From Phoebastria nigripes (taxonomy: Eukaryota > Chordata > Aves > Procellariiformes > Diomedeidae), in contig JAYKAV010001245.1 in the NCBI GenBank assembly GCA_035582835.1, positions 877,969 through 941,968 on the forward strand: 64,000 nt of DNA, read 5' to 3'. The position numbers and the translations under genes are program-made. The first letter of the stretch is position 1. Every line of letters starts with the position of its first letter. This document shows positions 22,401-35,030 of this stretch, piece after piece. The notes under the pieces were generated by a model that was not told the DNA's origin, did no database searches, and was given only the letters and a program-made list of their open reading frames with translations.

Positions 22401-23835
22401 AGTACACAGGCAGGATTGTTCTCACAGAAATACCATTGCCAGCTTCCCTGAAGGCAACTTGTGGTGCTATTGTGTGCGATAACCTTGCAATTAGAGCAGT
22501 CGACAAGAGTCTGGGAAACCCGGATTTAGTTCTCTTTCCAGGCGGAGAGGATGCTAGAGGTCCCGGAGGACTGTCCCCCTTGCAGGGCTCCAAGCTGCCC
22601 TGCAAGAGTGGGGCTGGCAGCTGTGGGTGCAGAAGAGGGGGAGAGCTGTTGGGGTGAGGGGTTATCCACCTTGCTCTTCCTTATGCCCAGGGCTGTTTCA
22701 GTTCATTACTCAGGGACTGCTCCCTGTAAGAGCACCCTGGCAGTTATCCAGGCGGACAGGAAGCCCAGGGCTTCCCCATCAGAAGTGTCCAGCCCCGGGG
22801 CAGTACGAGCACACAGCTCCTCCCTGCTCCTCCATCCGCTCTCCTGCATGAACTTCCTCTGCAGGACCAGGAGTGCCCCAGCCTGGGCTGGCCTGTTTCC
22901 TCGGGTACCGACCAGAAAAGTGGGAATTTGTGCCCTAGGAGTCCTGAGCAAGGGCTCTGACCAGTTACTGTCTCAGCTGTTACCCATCCATCTCTTCCAG
23001 CTGTGGTTTGAAAGAAAAGCAGGCACCCTGCTCCATTTTCGAAAGCCGTGTGTTGGGTGCAAAGGAAGGGAGGTCCCTGAGGCCAGCCCACAGCCAGGGT
23101 CCCAAGGCTGAAGGCTGCCTTTTGCCTCCTGGTTTCCCCTCTGCAGTAACCCACCAAGTGCGTGAGCTGAGCAGGGCTCTGCCTGCTCTGTGTTTACTGA
23201 GGCACCAGTATGCATTACATAGGCAGCCTAACTGCCAAGCCATAGGGGTCTGGGCATCGTCTCCGGTCCCAGGTCTGTGGGCTTGATCCCTGCTGAGGTT
23301 TTGATCCTGTTATGCAGCTGGGACAGACGCTTGTGCATGTCAGGAGGTCACTGGGCTCCACTGATTCACAGTCTGGAGCAGTTTACTGGATTTGGGCTCT
23401 GTACTTACAGTATTTTTACTGAAGAGGTTCCCAAGAATAGTTTTTGTTCAGTTAGGGCTGCATTAAGCTCCCTGGTAAAATGCACACTTAAAGACATCCC
23501 TTAAGTCCCGTCAGCTTGACGGAATCTTAAGGAAGTTCCCTAAATACCACTTAGTAGCTTTGCAGAACAGGGCCATGACCTCGGGACCTGATTTCGCTGT
23601 CCCTGCTCAGGCGTCGGAGTCGGTGGGATGAACAGGCTGGTATTGCCACACGGTGGCTCAGGTCTTGGACCTGAGTGAGGATTTCAGGCTTTGATTCTCT
23701 GTGGAAGTGTGACTAAGGGAATGATATCTGTGTATTATATCAAAGTATGGGAAGGGGGGTGGTGGATAATGAGGTTATACTGGATAGTGTGGGACCTGAG
23801 CGTGATGTAAATGGTGTGGAAAAAGGGGTGGAGAT
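16414..23835. other. Intergenic sequence, no gene seen
   Basis: No coding exon is supported. Notable pieces are a 2 x 21 bp tandem repeat at 17,485-17,526, a purine-rich strand-asymmetric tract at 18,060-18,320, a CpG cluster at 18,955-19,280 and an alternating purine-pyrimidine stretch at 21,243-21,300. A GC-rich block at 22,260-23,300 holds chance open frames, the longest 186 codons at 22,551-23,111 with no recognisable domain. A G-rich lead-in lies before the next LTR (about 23,745-23,835). Confidence 0.6.
17485..17526. repeat. Tandem repeat, 2 x 21 bp
   Basis: Two adjacent copies of AACAAAAGTGAAATTCC followed by ATGG or GTGG, differing at one base. A small local duplication. Confidence 0.85.
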
Positions 23836-24436
23836 TGTACTGGTTTTGGCTGGGGTAGAGTTAATTTTCTTCACAGTAGCTGTTATGGGGCTATGTTTTG
23901 GATTTGTGCTGAAAACACAAATGTGTAGATAACACAGGGATGTTTTAGTTACTGCTGAGCAGTGCTCACACAGAGTCAAGGCCTTTTCTGCTTCTCACCC
24001 CACCCCACCAGNGAGTAGGCTGGGGGTGCACAAGAAGTTGGGAGGAGACACAGCCAGGACAGCTGACCCCAACTGACCAAAGGGATATTCCATACCATGT
24101 GACGTCATGCTCAGCATATGAAGCTGGGGGAAGAAGGAGGAAGGGGGGACATTCGGAGTGATGGCGTTTGCCTTCCCAAGTAACCCTTACGCCTGATGGA
24201 GCCCTGCTTTCCTGGAGATGGCTGAACACCTGCCTGCCGATGGGAAGTAGTGAATGAATTCCTTCTTTTGCTTTGCTTGCGTGCACGGCTTTTGCTTTCC
24301 CTATTAAACTGCCTTTATCTCAACCCATGAGTTTTCTCACTTTTACCCTTCTGATTCTCTCCCCCATCCCACTGGGGTGGGGAGTGAGCGAGCGGCTGNG
24401 TGGTGCTGAGTTGCTGGCTGGGGTTAANCCACGACA
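23836..24436 (+). mobile_element. LTR of an ERVL-type endogenous retrovirus, diverged from the first
   Basis: The 601-bp element begins TGTACTGGTTTTGGCTGGGG and ends GGGGTTAANCCACGACA. Both ends are homologous to the LTR at 15,844, as are the CATACCATG...GTCATGCTCAG block and the ATTAAACTG...TTTATCTCA block. The middle is different, so this is a separate subfamily. It has a perfect CRE TGACGTCA (24100-24107), a TATA position that reads CATATGAAG (likely decayed) and an ATTAAA signal (24303-24308), all in plus orientation. The flanks (GAGAT before, GGAAG after) do not form a clear target duplication. No retroviral coding remnant adjoins it. Probably a solo LTR with decayed or rearranged flanks. 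Confidence 0.85.
24100..24107. promoter_or_regulatory. Perfect cAMP response element TGACGTCA inside the LTR
   Basis: This is a palindromic CRE just upstream of the degraded TATA position, in the expected place for an LTR core promoter. CREB/ATF binding is known for this word; activity in this copy is inference. Confidence 0.5.
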
Positions 24437-27400
24437 GGAAGACGTGATCACCCGTTTGGATGTCTAGCACAGAAATGACACTGTGCTGCCTTTCTGTACT
24501 CTCCTGCCACGCACGTTTTCTAGACGGTTCAGCAAAGATGGCAGACTTAGAACATTTATGCATTTGAGGCTCATAAAATATCTTGCAATCCTCAGCCTTT
24601 TGAATTGAAGCACTTCCATATTTTCTCAAAGCACTTTTTAAAACATCGATGATAATGTCTCCAGGAATCCAGTTTTCCAGGAGACGGCTCCTCATTCATC
24701 TTGAGTACCAAGTTACGCTGCAAAAGGCCCAACTCAGCAAACACAAACCCACAAATTTACCTTAAGTCCCAAGGGAGCCTCTCTGAGTACAATTTTGGCT
24801 TGTGTTAGCATGTGTTTGAAGAGTCTGAACACAGAGACCTGATGCAGGAAATATTTATGACAGTTTGACAGCATTCGTTTGGAAACATCACTCCAGCAGC
24901 ACGTGGATCCCACTCCAGCCCCAAGGCGAGCAGCAACTGTGTGTCACTGGAGCCCTGTGCTGCAGGTGCTCTGATAAAAGTTTAAATTATTTTTAGAGGG
25001 ATGAGAAAGAGAGAGAGCTCCGAATTTCTGCTGTGGATGAAATTATGTTTCAGCAAAAGGTAAATTTTTATCCAACATGTGTCCAGTCTGTACAATTTAG
25101 ATGGCTAAATATCAGCTTGCAGTGTTTCTTAAAATGTAGGGCTGCACTATGTAGTCCTTCATCAGTGGTTGCTTGAGGCTTGGGCAACTGGGTCTCCTGA
25201 CAGCTCAGCTGAAGGAGCTGATGTGGATATGCCATGGCACAGGCACCTGCAGTACCCCCATGTCCCTGTTCTCCTGAGGCATGGGCTCCTGACCACCCAC
25301 CAGACCTTTTGGGGGGCCTGAGAGGGAGGACATACTCCACCATCCTCATATATAACTCCTTGATCCTGGAGTCAAGGCTCTGAAATCTCAGAGATGTCAT
25401 TTGGTTTGTTTATAATTCAAGTGAAGTGACAGGACAGGGAGTGTTGGATGGGAAGAAGGGAGGTCACGCAAAGAGTGCAGCAGTTAGCTCATGGGGGCAG
25501 GCTGGTGAGCNGCATATCGATGAGGGTTTGAAAGGTACATGTGTACGCTATTCCTGGCCAGATCCTGAAGTCTTCATGCTACTATTTGCTCAAACAGGCT
25601 GTTAACATCAGAGGGTTTGTCTGTACGAGGTGAGGTATATACAGAATGAGAGCATCGGTATTTGATGTCATAGCAAGGGAGGGAGCTGTAAAGCTTTGCA
25701 AAAGAATACGTTTTAAAAAACAATTTGAAGGGCAAAAGAGGGGGGAGGCGTTGGACAGGAAGGCAGGTCTCTTGCTCTGTAGCTAGAATGGGTTTTAACA
25801 CAGAAGAGCATTGAGGGTACAAGCTTCTTTTTGATTCAGTGTTTTGGCCAACTCATCGCTTTGCTTGGTTTCGGCTGAGTGGCTGTAGTGGCTTGTTTCC
25901 ATGGCGTTGGCTCATCAGTTTTACTCAATTCTTTGGCATTTTCAAAGGGCCCAATTAAGGCCATTTCCTTGAACTTCATCATTAGGGACAGTGCTCAGTT
26001 GGTGCACTCCAGTTACATGCCAAATCTGGTGCAGCCGTCCCACGTTTGGGGGCTTGTGTGCAGCTTCCTTTTGTGGAACTGGGATTTCTCCTGTCTGTAG
26101 AAGAAACGATTTCTGTCTGACTTGAATTTCCCCAGGCCTAGGACGATACCCAAGAGGAAACTGGAACCCTCTTAATATTTTATTTTAAAAATTTTATCTT
26201 AAATAGATCTTCACAAACATCTGCCATAAAGTGGGCTTTGAATTACTGGGAGCAGGGGCAAACGGCATCCCACTGGGAGCACTCCATAGTGCTTAGGAAC
26301 ATTCTGTAATGCATAGGATTTGGGTCTTAATTTGAGGTTTAGCCAAAAGAAAGGTGTCAAAGTATTGATCTTTCCAAATTGTATGCAGCATGTGTTAGAG
26401 CTGGCTGCTGAGATTTTACTTCAGTCTGCATTAGGATTGCTGATACAAGTTGCTTATATAAATATTACTAAAAGGTTCATTTTTCTCCTTTAGTGTGGCT
26501 GCTAGTGCTCTGGAGTTTTCAGTTTCATATTTTTTTTCCTGAATATTACTTACAAAAAATACACATTAAATGGATTGCCTTTTTGGCTAGAGAGATATAT
26601 ATATTTTATGGTGTGGTCAGTGATGTTTATTGAACAAAGCTACAGCCTGGGTCAAACTCATGCCAAATTGCAAGTGTGCATTCTTTATACCTTTTAACAG
26701 GAAAGTAATGTTGAAGGAATATAGCTACTGTCCTACAGTACCTGGCAACGGATTCATTCTTCCACTTGAAGATTTCCTAGCATCTTATTTTTGTGGGGAA
26801 ATGAAATGTATTACTTTTTTCAGATTGGATGAGAGGCGTATGGACATTTTCATCTTTGCTCTGGCTATAAACATTACTCCTCAGGAAGTTAAGATCAAAG
26901 AGCAGAAATGATGCTTCATCTTTGCTTTGTTTCTTAATGAATTAAACAAGTTATTTTCTCTTGTCCTGGTCTCTGGCAGACCTGAAATGCAGGAATGATG
27001 GATGTGGTAATGGCTGTTTTTCAGTAAGAGATTCCTTCTCTCTGTTTTCCTTTTTCCAGCTCACCTATTTATTTCAAATATATCTATCCATTTCTCTAAG
27101 TACTTGTAACTAGGTTTAATTGCAAATACTGAAATTCTCTGTTTCCAGATGGTAGCATAGCTAGGAATGGAATAGATCAGCCCAAGTTATGCTGTACAAG
27201 CAATAACTATACTTCTGCTACAGCAAATCACTTCATTTGCAATGTTTTAAACAAATAAGCAACCAAAGTGATAAATGCCATCCTTTTACAATTTTTCTGA
27301 GAGAAGGCTATTAAAAAAAGACCTCCTATATTTATTTTCAATTCAATACTCATCTTGGTTTTGTTCTGAGTTATGGAGAAGCTGGATCCTACTTGTGTCT

Positions 27401-28944
27401 CTGCTACCCATTTCAGCAAGTCACCTCAGCCTAAAGTACTGGGGGTTACCTCACATTAATATGTTGATATATGCCCAGGACCACACGTACCTTCCCCACG
27501 TGCTGTGTACGAACACCCTGTGGTGAATAAATGCCGGTCCAAGGGTTCCCATCAGATGCAATCATTGACAGAATGGGTTTTGGATGAGGCAATGAACTTG
27601 GGCATCTCTTTGCATCCGTGAAACAAGCTTTTGCCTTTGGAAACTTGAATAAGAAGCTCATTTGCCAGTAGATTTCCATGTTGAATACATGAACGCAGGA
27701 GGGAAGGGAAGGTAAGCACAACAGCAGATGTAGGTAAGGGGTTTATAGCCCAGAAGGAACAATGAAAGTTTTAGGATGTGGGCATTTTTCCCCACGCAGT
27801 GTTATGACCCTCCTATATTGTGAAAGGGAAGATGATTACACCGTAGCTGTGTTACTATAATGTTATAAAATGGATGGGATGGTATCTTTCAAGGAGACTA
27901 TCAAATGATTCAGTAGCATGGATAACTAACCGCGGATTTCTCTGCATGACAAGACCAAGTCGTAATAACAGCTTGGGAATAATGATGCTATATTTTTCCA
28001 TTAAAGAAAGTTTTATTTCTGGAACCTTGACAGATTTTTAAAGTAACGTAGACTTTTCTTACCACTGAAGCCCACATCTTTATTACAAAGCCAAACTGTT
28101 CTCTCCGAAACCACATTATGCATGTTGTAACAGTACTCTCCCACAGACGAACTCTTAGAACATATTTTTCCATGTGAATCATCCATTCACTTAAAAATAA
28201 ATTCTCTTATTAAACAAAATGCAACCATGTGACAAGTTTTGTAGGTTTCTATTCCATCTCTCCTTTTCATTAGACTATTAACATTTTATTGCTCTTTCAA
28301 ATAATTTTCTGATGATTGCATCATTTTTCCTCTTTACCCCCATTTTCTTTTCCACATAATATAAAGCAGTTTCCATCCTCACTTTGTTGCAAGCATACCT
28401 AAGTAAAATAAATGACCAAGAACTGATCTTGCAGTGGGATGAATGCAAATAAGTCTGTAGTGCTCCTTGAAACCAGTGGTCACACATCTGCACATGAAGT
28501 TGCCTGTCTGCATTTCTCTGCTGGATAAAGCCTTTAAAGAGAAACAAAGCCATCATTACAATCCCTGACACTGATCACTGAAGAAAAGAGTCTCCGCGAT
28601 TTTTTACACTTTCCTTCAAAACTAGAAGGTTACGAGGGAGCATGAAAAGCGTATGTTGTTGTTGTAAGGCTGGCACTCTGGGTGAGTATCCATCACCAGA
28701 TGCTAAGTCTTGCCACTGGTGATATGGCTTTTCATGGGTATTATGTGTCCATTTCACAGCCCCAGATAAAAGGTAAACAAGATCCCAAATTCCAGGAGTG
28801 ATTAGTTTTGATAATTGTTCTGCTGCTTGCTTTGTGCAATTTGCTTCTATAAATACACACTAGGGGAATCATTTGTCTAGTGTACCATGGCACAGTAATT
28901 TCCTATATAATTCCATCCAATTGCTGCAGGAACTCATTTGAGCA

Positions 28945-28967
28945 ATTGTTAATTAATCATTAACAAT
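28945..28967. promoter_or_regulatory. 9-bp-arm palindrome with SOX-like and HNF1-like half-sites
   Basis: ATTGTTAAT and ATTAACAAT are perfect reverse complements separated by 5 bases. ATTGTT/AACAAT are SOX-like words and GTTAAT/ATTAAC are HNF1 half-sites, but the spacing is 5 rather than the canonical 1. A further GTTAAC follows at 28969-28974. It may be a transcription-factor site pair; no function is demonstrated. Confidence 0.3.
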
Positions 28968-31900
28968 CGTTAACTTTGGGTAGCAATGATTGCTAATCAA
29001 GATTTTCATGCTGCATTTTTAATCTCTGAAGGTTCATCATTAATCAAATTAGTAACATTTTTTGTTATTTGAGGAAGAGAAACAGTATGCATCCCATCCA
29101 TTCAAAGGAACTGTTAGTAACATCTTTGCCTTTAAAATCATTACATGCCTTCACTCTGGCTGTTGTAAAAGTCAGAGGCTTTTTTGCTGCATAAATTACT
29201 TGAAAATATTTTGCAGTTTAAATTAACAATGCTTTCCCATTGTTCATGCTACTGACAATTGTGCTATTAGGAACAACCATGAAAGTAGTGACACCACTCC
29301 AACTATTTCCCTCATGGTTAATCTTCTTTGCCTCATACCTCATGGCTTTGAAAAAAAAAACCAGCTACTTGTAATACTTTTAATGCCACCTTTTTCTCAA
29401 TGACGTAGCTAATAATAATCTATTTTTCTATTACTGTACCCTTATGGCCCATCAGCACCATGCTTGTAGATGAGAGAGATAGATGTTGCTGCATCAAGAC
29501 TTTGTGCAGCTCTGCAATAGAGGAACATTTAATTCTAATTTTCCCTCACACTGCGGTGACTTCGCAGTGTCCCCTTGGAAAGAAGAGAGTGGCGCAGCCC
29601 ATGGATGACACGCAGATGGAAACCTTCCCTTAGGAAGAAAGGCTGGCCAGGTGACTCTGCTCTCCTTCCTCCACACCTTTACCTGCTGTCCTTGACAGCA
29701 ACGGTGGTAGGAAGGAAGGGGCAAGGGTGGGGTGGAGCTGCAGCTGGGCTCCACCGCATCTCCAGCGGTAAGCATCTCCTCCTCTTCACCCTCTGTGGCT
29801 TGGCCAGGCTGCACCAGCCAGCCTGCGTACTTCCAGTCCCACGTGGGACTTCGGGTGACCACGTAGGAGAAATCGGACGTGGGAAGTCAAAGATTTCCCC
29901 TTTCTGAGGTGCGATGGAGAAGCAGCCCAGAAGCTGCCGTGTTTACAGCGGGACGTTTGCAAGCACTGGGAGGACAAGGCGGACAGCCTCCCTAAACTCC
30001 CGGCTCCCTGGCTCAGCTCCAGCACCCTGGCCTCAGGCAAGCAACACCCGTCTGTGTGCCTTCACTCCGGCCAGAAAAAAGGGAATAATAATTAACACAC
30101 AGGGCTGTGAAGTGCCCGAACAAGAAAAGAGCAGTGTATTTGAACAGCACCTCCATCCAGCTGAGCCTACCTCTGTGATGCCCAAGCGAGCTGCAGGACC
30201 CTGCCACGCCGGGGCTGCGATATCAGGGTGTGACCCACCAGCCAGGACCCACCAGGAGGCAGAGATTAGCCACCCCTATCACCGCATTTACAGAGATAAA
30301 CTGCTCACACGCTCACCTCATGGGGAGCTGTAACGATTAAGGTTGGCAAAGTCCCTTGATGGTGAAAATGCTATTGAACGGCACTAACGTTTTATCGCTG
30401 CTGCTTGCCGCACAAATACTTGCTATTACATTTATTATTAAAACATGTTTCCCACAGAGCTGCAGATTGCAAGGCCATGAATAGTATCGGGCTGAAATCA
30501 GGGTGATCTTATTTCAAGGAATTCCAGAGGAATGAACAATAATTTGCCGCTAATTGCAAAGAAGCTTTGATAAAAACTCTGAACAGATTCCCAACAGCGC
30601 ATATTTTCCAGAGCCTGCCTGGTAATTTTCAATAAAACCCAAGAACAATATGACCATTAACTCTTATGTTAAATGTCATCCAGATTTGTTCATATAATTC
30701 TTCACTGCACTGCATCTTTTCTATGCGTTTTTTCATAATTTATAGTGTGTGACCACATTTGGGCTCGCTCAGTGATACATCCATGGAAAAACATTAGATG
30801 AAGTTCAAATGAAGCCCACAGGGGATGGGTGATTACCTTTCCTGTTTGATTTTTCTTTAAAAAGTACAAAAGTTATCTTCTAGCTTGTGGCTTCATTTGC
30901 AGACAGATTGCATCCACCCAAAACCCTTCCCATGTAAAGGTGTAAATATGTGCGGTAGATATTTTCTTGAAGCGGACAGGGTCATGAGCAGTGATAGCAT
31001 TTGGATTGCATGGTGAACCGCACGATGGTGCCTTGTGGCAATGTTTGCAGCGCTGTGCATATGCACGGCTTCCTCAGTGAGTCTGCTGGAGAAGGAGAAA
31101 GCGATGTCTGACCCTGACTGCAGCTTGGAATCGGGCAGGGCACGTGCCCGTGACCTGGCAAGGTCCGTTGCTGCGTTAGGAGGTTATCAGTAGACCCACT
31201 GCAGTCTCTGGAGACTTCCACTGACCTACCGAGATTTTTGAATTAGACTCTCTTTGTGCTAGAGCATGCTAAATAACGTGGTATGCTTGCTGAAAAAAAT
31301 TACCGTTTCGTGCTTGGCTAGTGCTGCTCATGTCGTTTGATGGTTGTAAATGTTCAGAAAGTTACCAGCTATTTATGAGGCTATTGAAGGCTTCCCAATT
31401 GTAACAATACTGTTTCATTATTGGGAGCACTTATACAAGGTACAGGTTGGTTTTGCTTAAATTTGTTGCCATTTAAAGTTCCAATACCAGTAATCAATAC
31501 CAGATGTCTTAAGTTACCAGCCAAACAAGACGAGTGGTGCATGGATGAATACCTCATGGGAAAGTTAATTGTTCAAATTATTCAGCAAATATTGCAAATT
31601 CACAGACTATTAGAAAATGTTCTGAATATTTTGTCATCGTGAAAGATCTATGTCTATACAGAATATTATTCTAAATTAATATTTCAACTGNCTGATGTTT
31701 AATTTATGCCGTGTATCTGTCCTGGTTTTGTCCTATTGACAGAGGAAGTAATAAATGTATGAATGCGCTCTGATTCCCCAATTCCCTATTTAATANAATA
31801 TATTAAAAAATTAAGAACAAGCTTTAAGGCACGTCCCACTGTGTGGTTAGTTCTCTTAAGAAGATTAGCAGATGTTATGGCATCCCAGTCCTAGCTGTGC

Positions 31901-31992
31901 TGGGATCTCGGCTGCCAGTTGCTGAAAGGCTGGGATCTCCCCTCATGTACACACAAGTCATTAAAAAATATAATTGTTGGTATTTTAAGTTG

Positions 31993-32045
31993 TCTAAATT
32001 AGGAGATATCTTGATATTGCCTAAATTGGGAGATGTGCATGATAT
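31993..32045. repeat. Imperfect tandem repeat, about 2 x 27 bp
   Basis: Copies run CTAAATTAGGAGAT...GATAT and CTAAATTGGGAGAT...GATAT. The second copy contains a CCTAAATTGG CArG-like word. Confidence 0.6.
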
Positions 32046-34949
32046 TCGTTAGGCCGAATCCATTGCTGACACAAAGCCACAGAAAGAAATGGTATAACTG
32101 CAACTAACTCTGATGATCTAGAAAGGCCTTTGGTACAAGACTTTTTATTTCAAAATAAAAATATCAGCTATTATCTTTTTGTGTTTAAATGCCAAAGGAT
32201 AGTGCAAATGAGATTCTTTGCATCAAACATTGCACTTGCAGACAATCTAGGTAAGGCTTCTTTTCTGTGCTCTGCTCTAACATGTCCTCTCCACCTCATG
32301 GCTCCGGTGTGGCCACCACTCTGTCCAGCAATATGTCAGACTGAAGGTACAAAAGAGAAATTTTGAATACTTGAGTCTCTTTCGAATCATTTAAACACAC
32401 TCTGATTTGAAACACTGAACATTGTCAGATACTGATGTATTTTTGCTCAAAAATAACCTGCAGCTTGTTATGCGATGAAGCCTCCTCGAGAACTTTTGTA
32501 TGGAAGAAAATGGCTTGTACCCAAGCAAAGCACTGTCGCTTTGCTGGGACGTGTTGGCCTAATTTTTCTATGGATGAGAACGTGACCAGGTATAGCAGCA
32601 GGCTGTACCGAGAGAGGACAGCGTCCTCTTCCTGGGGACAGAAGCTGGTTTGCGGGCTAGAGAGAAGAGCCAGGGTGTCTCTCTGGTTTCTGAAAGCTTC
32701 TGCCCAGGCGGCACTGTGCAGTTGCACATTCAATGATAACTCAAGTTTCTTAAAATACCTGAAAATCTGGGGCGGACACTCTCCACATACTTGATCACAG
32801 ATGTGTAGCTTACCCATGGGACCAGCCAAGCTAGAGACGGAATGTTTGAAAACTGGTGCAAATGTTAGTAACTGGGGTTTTTTAATAGAAAATCCATTAT
32901 AGATGCAATTCCAGGGTCAGGCACAAAGTAAAGACAGCACAGGTAGGACTGTCAGACAAGCTCTGGCAAATCTGTTGGGCTGAGAGGGGCAGAGCACGTG
33001 CATCAGCTTCTCCCGTTCGCGTTGCAGCCTGTTCGTAGACTCTGCCACTGAGGACAAGCGTTCAGTGAGGTACTTACTGAACCNGAGCGGTCAAAGTGCA
33101 ATTACGAATTGGTATTTGTCAGCTTCAGTCTAATAGGAAAAAAGCAACCAAACAAAAACCCGTAATAAAAACCACAGTTAAACAAATACCTGGTTTTCAT
33201 GCAGACAAATTNCAAATCTACATCTGAATTCTCCTATAGTCAGAAAGCAAGCAACCCCGAAAATGCTTATCCTTTCAAATATTTATGCTAAAAAACATGG
33301 ATAGCTGTAGTATCTTCATTTTTGCTAATTTATGTCCTTTTGTGTAATAAGATATTTTTAAATGACTCCCGTCTGACAACTTTATAGAAGAGCTATAACT
33401 TCTTTTCTCCCTCCCTCACTGTGCTTTGCAAAGTCACATTACACTGCAACATTTAAAGCATGGATAGAATTTGACAGTACTTCATACAAAATGTACTTTT
33501 CAAGAACAGAAATAATGAATGCCCAGGAAATTGCTATTTTTTCTGTTATTGTCCATTAAATCCCTGGAAAGGGAAAAAATACACTGCAAAGTTGCTAAAA
33601 GATCCACCAGCCCAATCTGTTTTTTAAACACAGAGGAAACTTCAGGATACAGTGCTGTGATTCCTGAAAGTAGGAAATTTTGAAACTAAGAAAAATTCAT
33701 TTGGAAACCACTATTATAATTTGCAACTTTATTTATACTTTGCCTTCTATTCTGCAAATAAGTTTTCCATATTTTTGTCCTAGTATTAGGTGTTCCATTT
33801 CAGGCCAGGCAGACGTTGTAAGGCCAAGACCTCAGTTGTCATTAGACTTATGAATCAGTTTTGCTACAATAAGGCGCTCTAAAAGAAGTTAAGCAATCTG
33901 ATATTCCTGCTATAGGAAACAAATATTCTTCCATATACTCAAAAGCAATTTTTTTGGTTGTTTAATGATAATATTCTGTTCTTTTCCTGATTTACATATT
34001 TTGGCCCTTCAGAATACCCTTCATCTTCCAATTAGTTTCCCCATTACATGTATAATTAAAGACAAATCAGATTATGGTGATTAGCATATATTATAAACCA
34101 TTTTACTAATTTCTGAGGGCATATTCCTACAAGGGATAACATAGAAATTAGAAGGCTAATTAGGCCAAAATTACCTTTGCTAATGAATCTAAGCAGTAGT
34201 TAAATCCTCTAACAAAAGAGACATTTTTGTGCTTTGGAGGTTGAAGATGTGATTCTCAGGAACCAACATTAGCAATAAATCCATGGAGTTTCAAGCAGAT
34301 TTACGAAGGGCTCAGCTCCAAAACACCTGATCTAATTCTCTGCAATCTGCTGCCACTGGGTCTAACTGTGGTTGCTTAAAACATTCATAATATTGTAGAA
34401 GTCTGAGGGGAGAAGAAATACCTCTGTGTGAAGTACAGATCTTCCCACTGTTCTTGGGGCTCACAGGGACAAATAAGGAGGTTTGAGGAGCGAATGCCAA
34501 ATTTTGTATGCGATGTGAGGGTATGGTCAGGCAAGAACGGCATCACCCCNCCAGCGGGGTCCGTGAAGGCAGGGTGTGTGGCCCCTAGCCTATTGCCCAG
34601 ACAAGGAGACTTAGTGTTGCAGTGGATGAGGAGTTGATGCAGGGTCGTGGCCAAAGCATCAAAGGCAGAAACCCACAGTGGAGGGATGCCAACATTTCTG
34701 TATCTGTCCACCTTGTAAATGCAGTGGTACCACTCCCTTATTCAACAAGAAAGTATACGGAATTCAGGAGCAGGTGTAACAGAAGAAAGCATCTCTAGGT
34801 GTTGAAGCAGAAGCCCAGGGCTCGGGAGACCCAAGGTGATTTGCAGCCACAGAGTGGGTACGCAGTCTTTGAAGGTTGGTTAGTCCCAAACCTTTACGTG
34901 CATTTGAGTTCTTGACTCTCCTTTGAATTAGGAACCAAAATACCTCTGA

Positions 34950-35030
34950 GGGCTTTGATCTCAGTATCCCTGTCCTGGAGTCCCCTATCTGTAAAAGGGA
35001 AAAAATAGTACTTTCTGCTTCAGATATGCT
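34950..35030 (+). repeat. MIR-like ancient SINE fragment (tentative)
   Basis: CCCCTATCTGTAAAAGGGA followed by AAAATAGTACTT closely follows the MIR order 'CATCTGTAAAATGGGAATAATAGTACTT' as remembered. The flanks are too diverged to define ends. Confidence 0.4.

Noticed and set aside
22551..23111. 186-codon plus-strand open frame
   Set aside because: It has no recognisable domain. Competing frames of 80-137 codons cover the same GC-rich block on the other strand, which points to composition rather than coding.
15844..24436. The two same-orientation LTRs 8 kb apart as the ends of one provirus
   Set aside because: The first LTR has its own perfect GTGAT duplication on both sides, the two LTRs differ strongly in their middles, and no gag, pol or primer-binding site lies between them.
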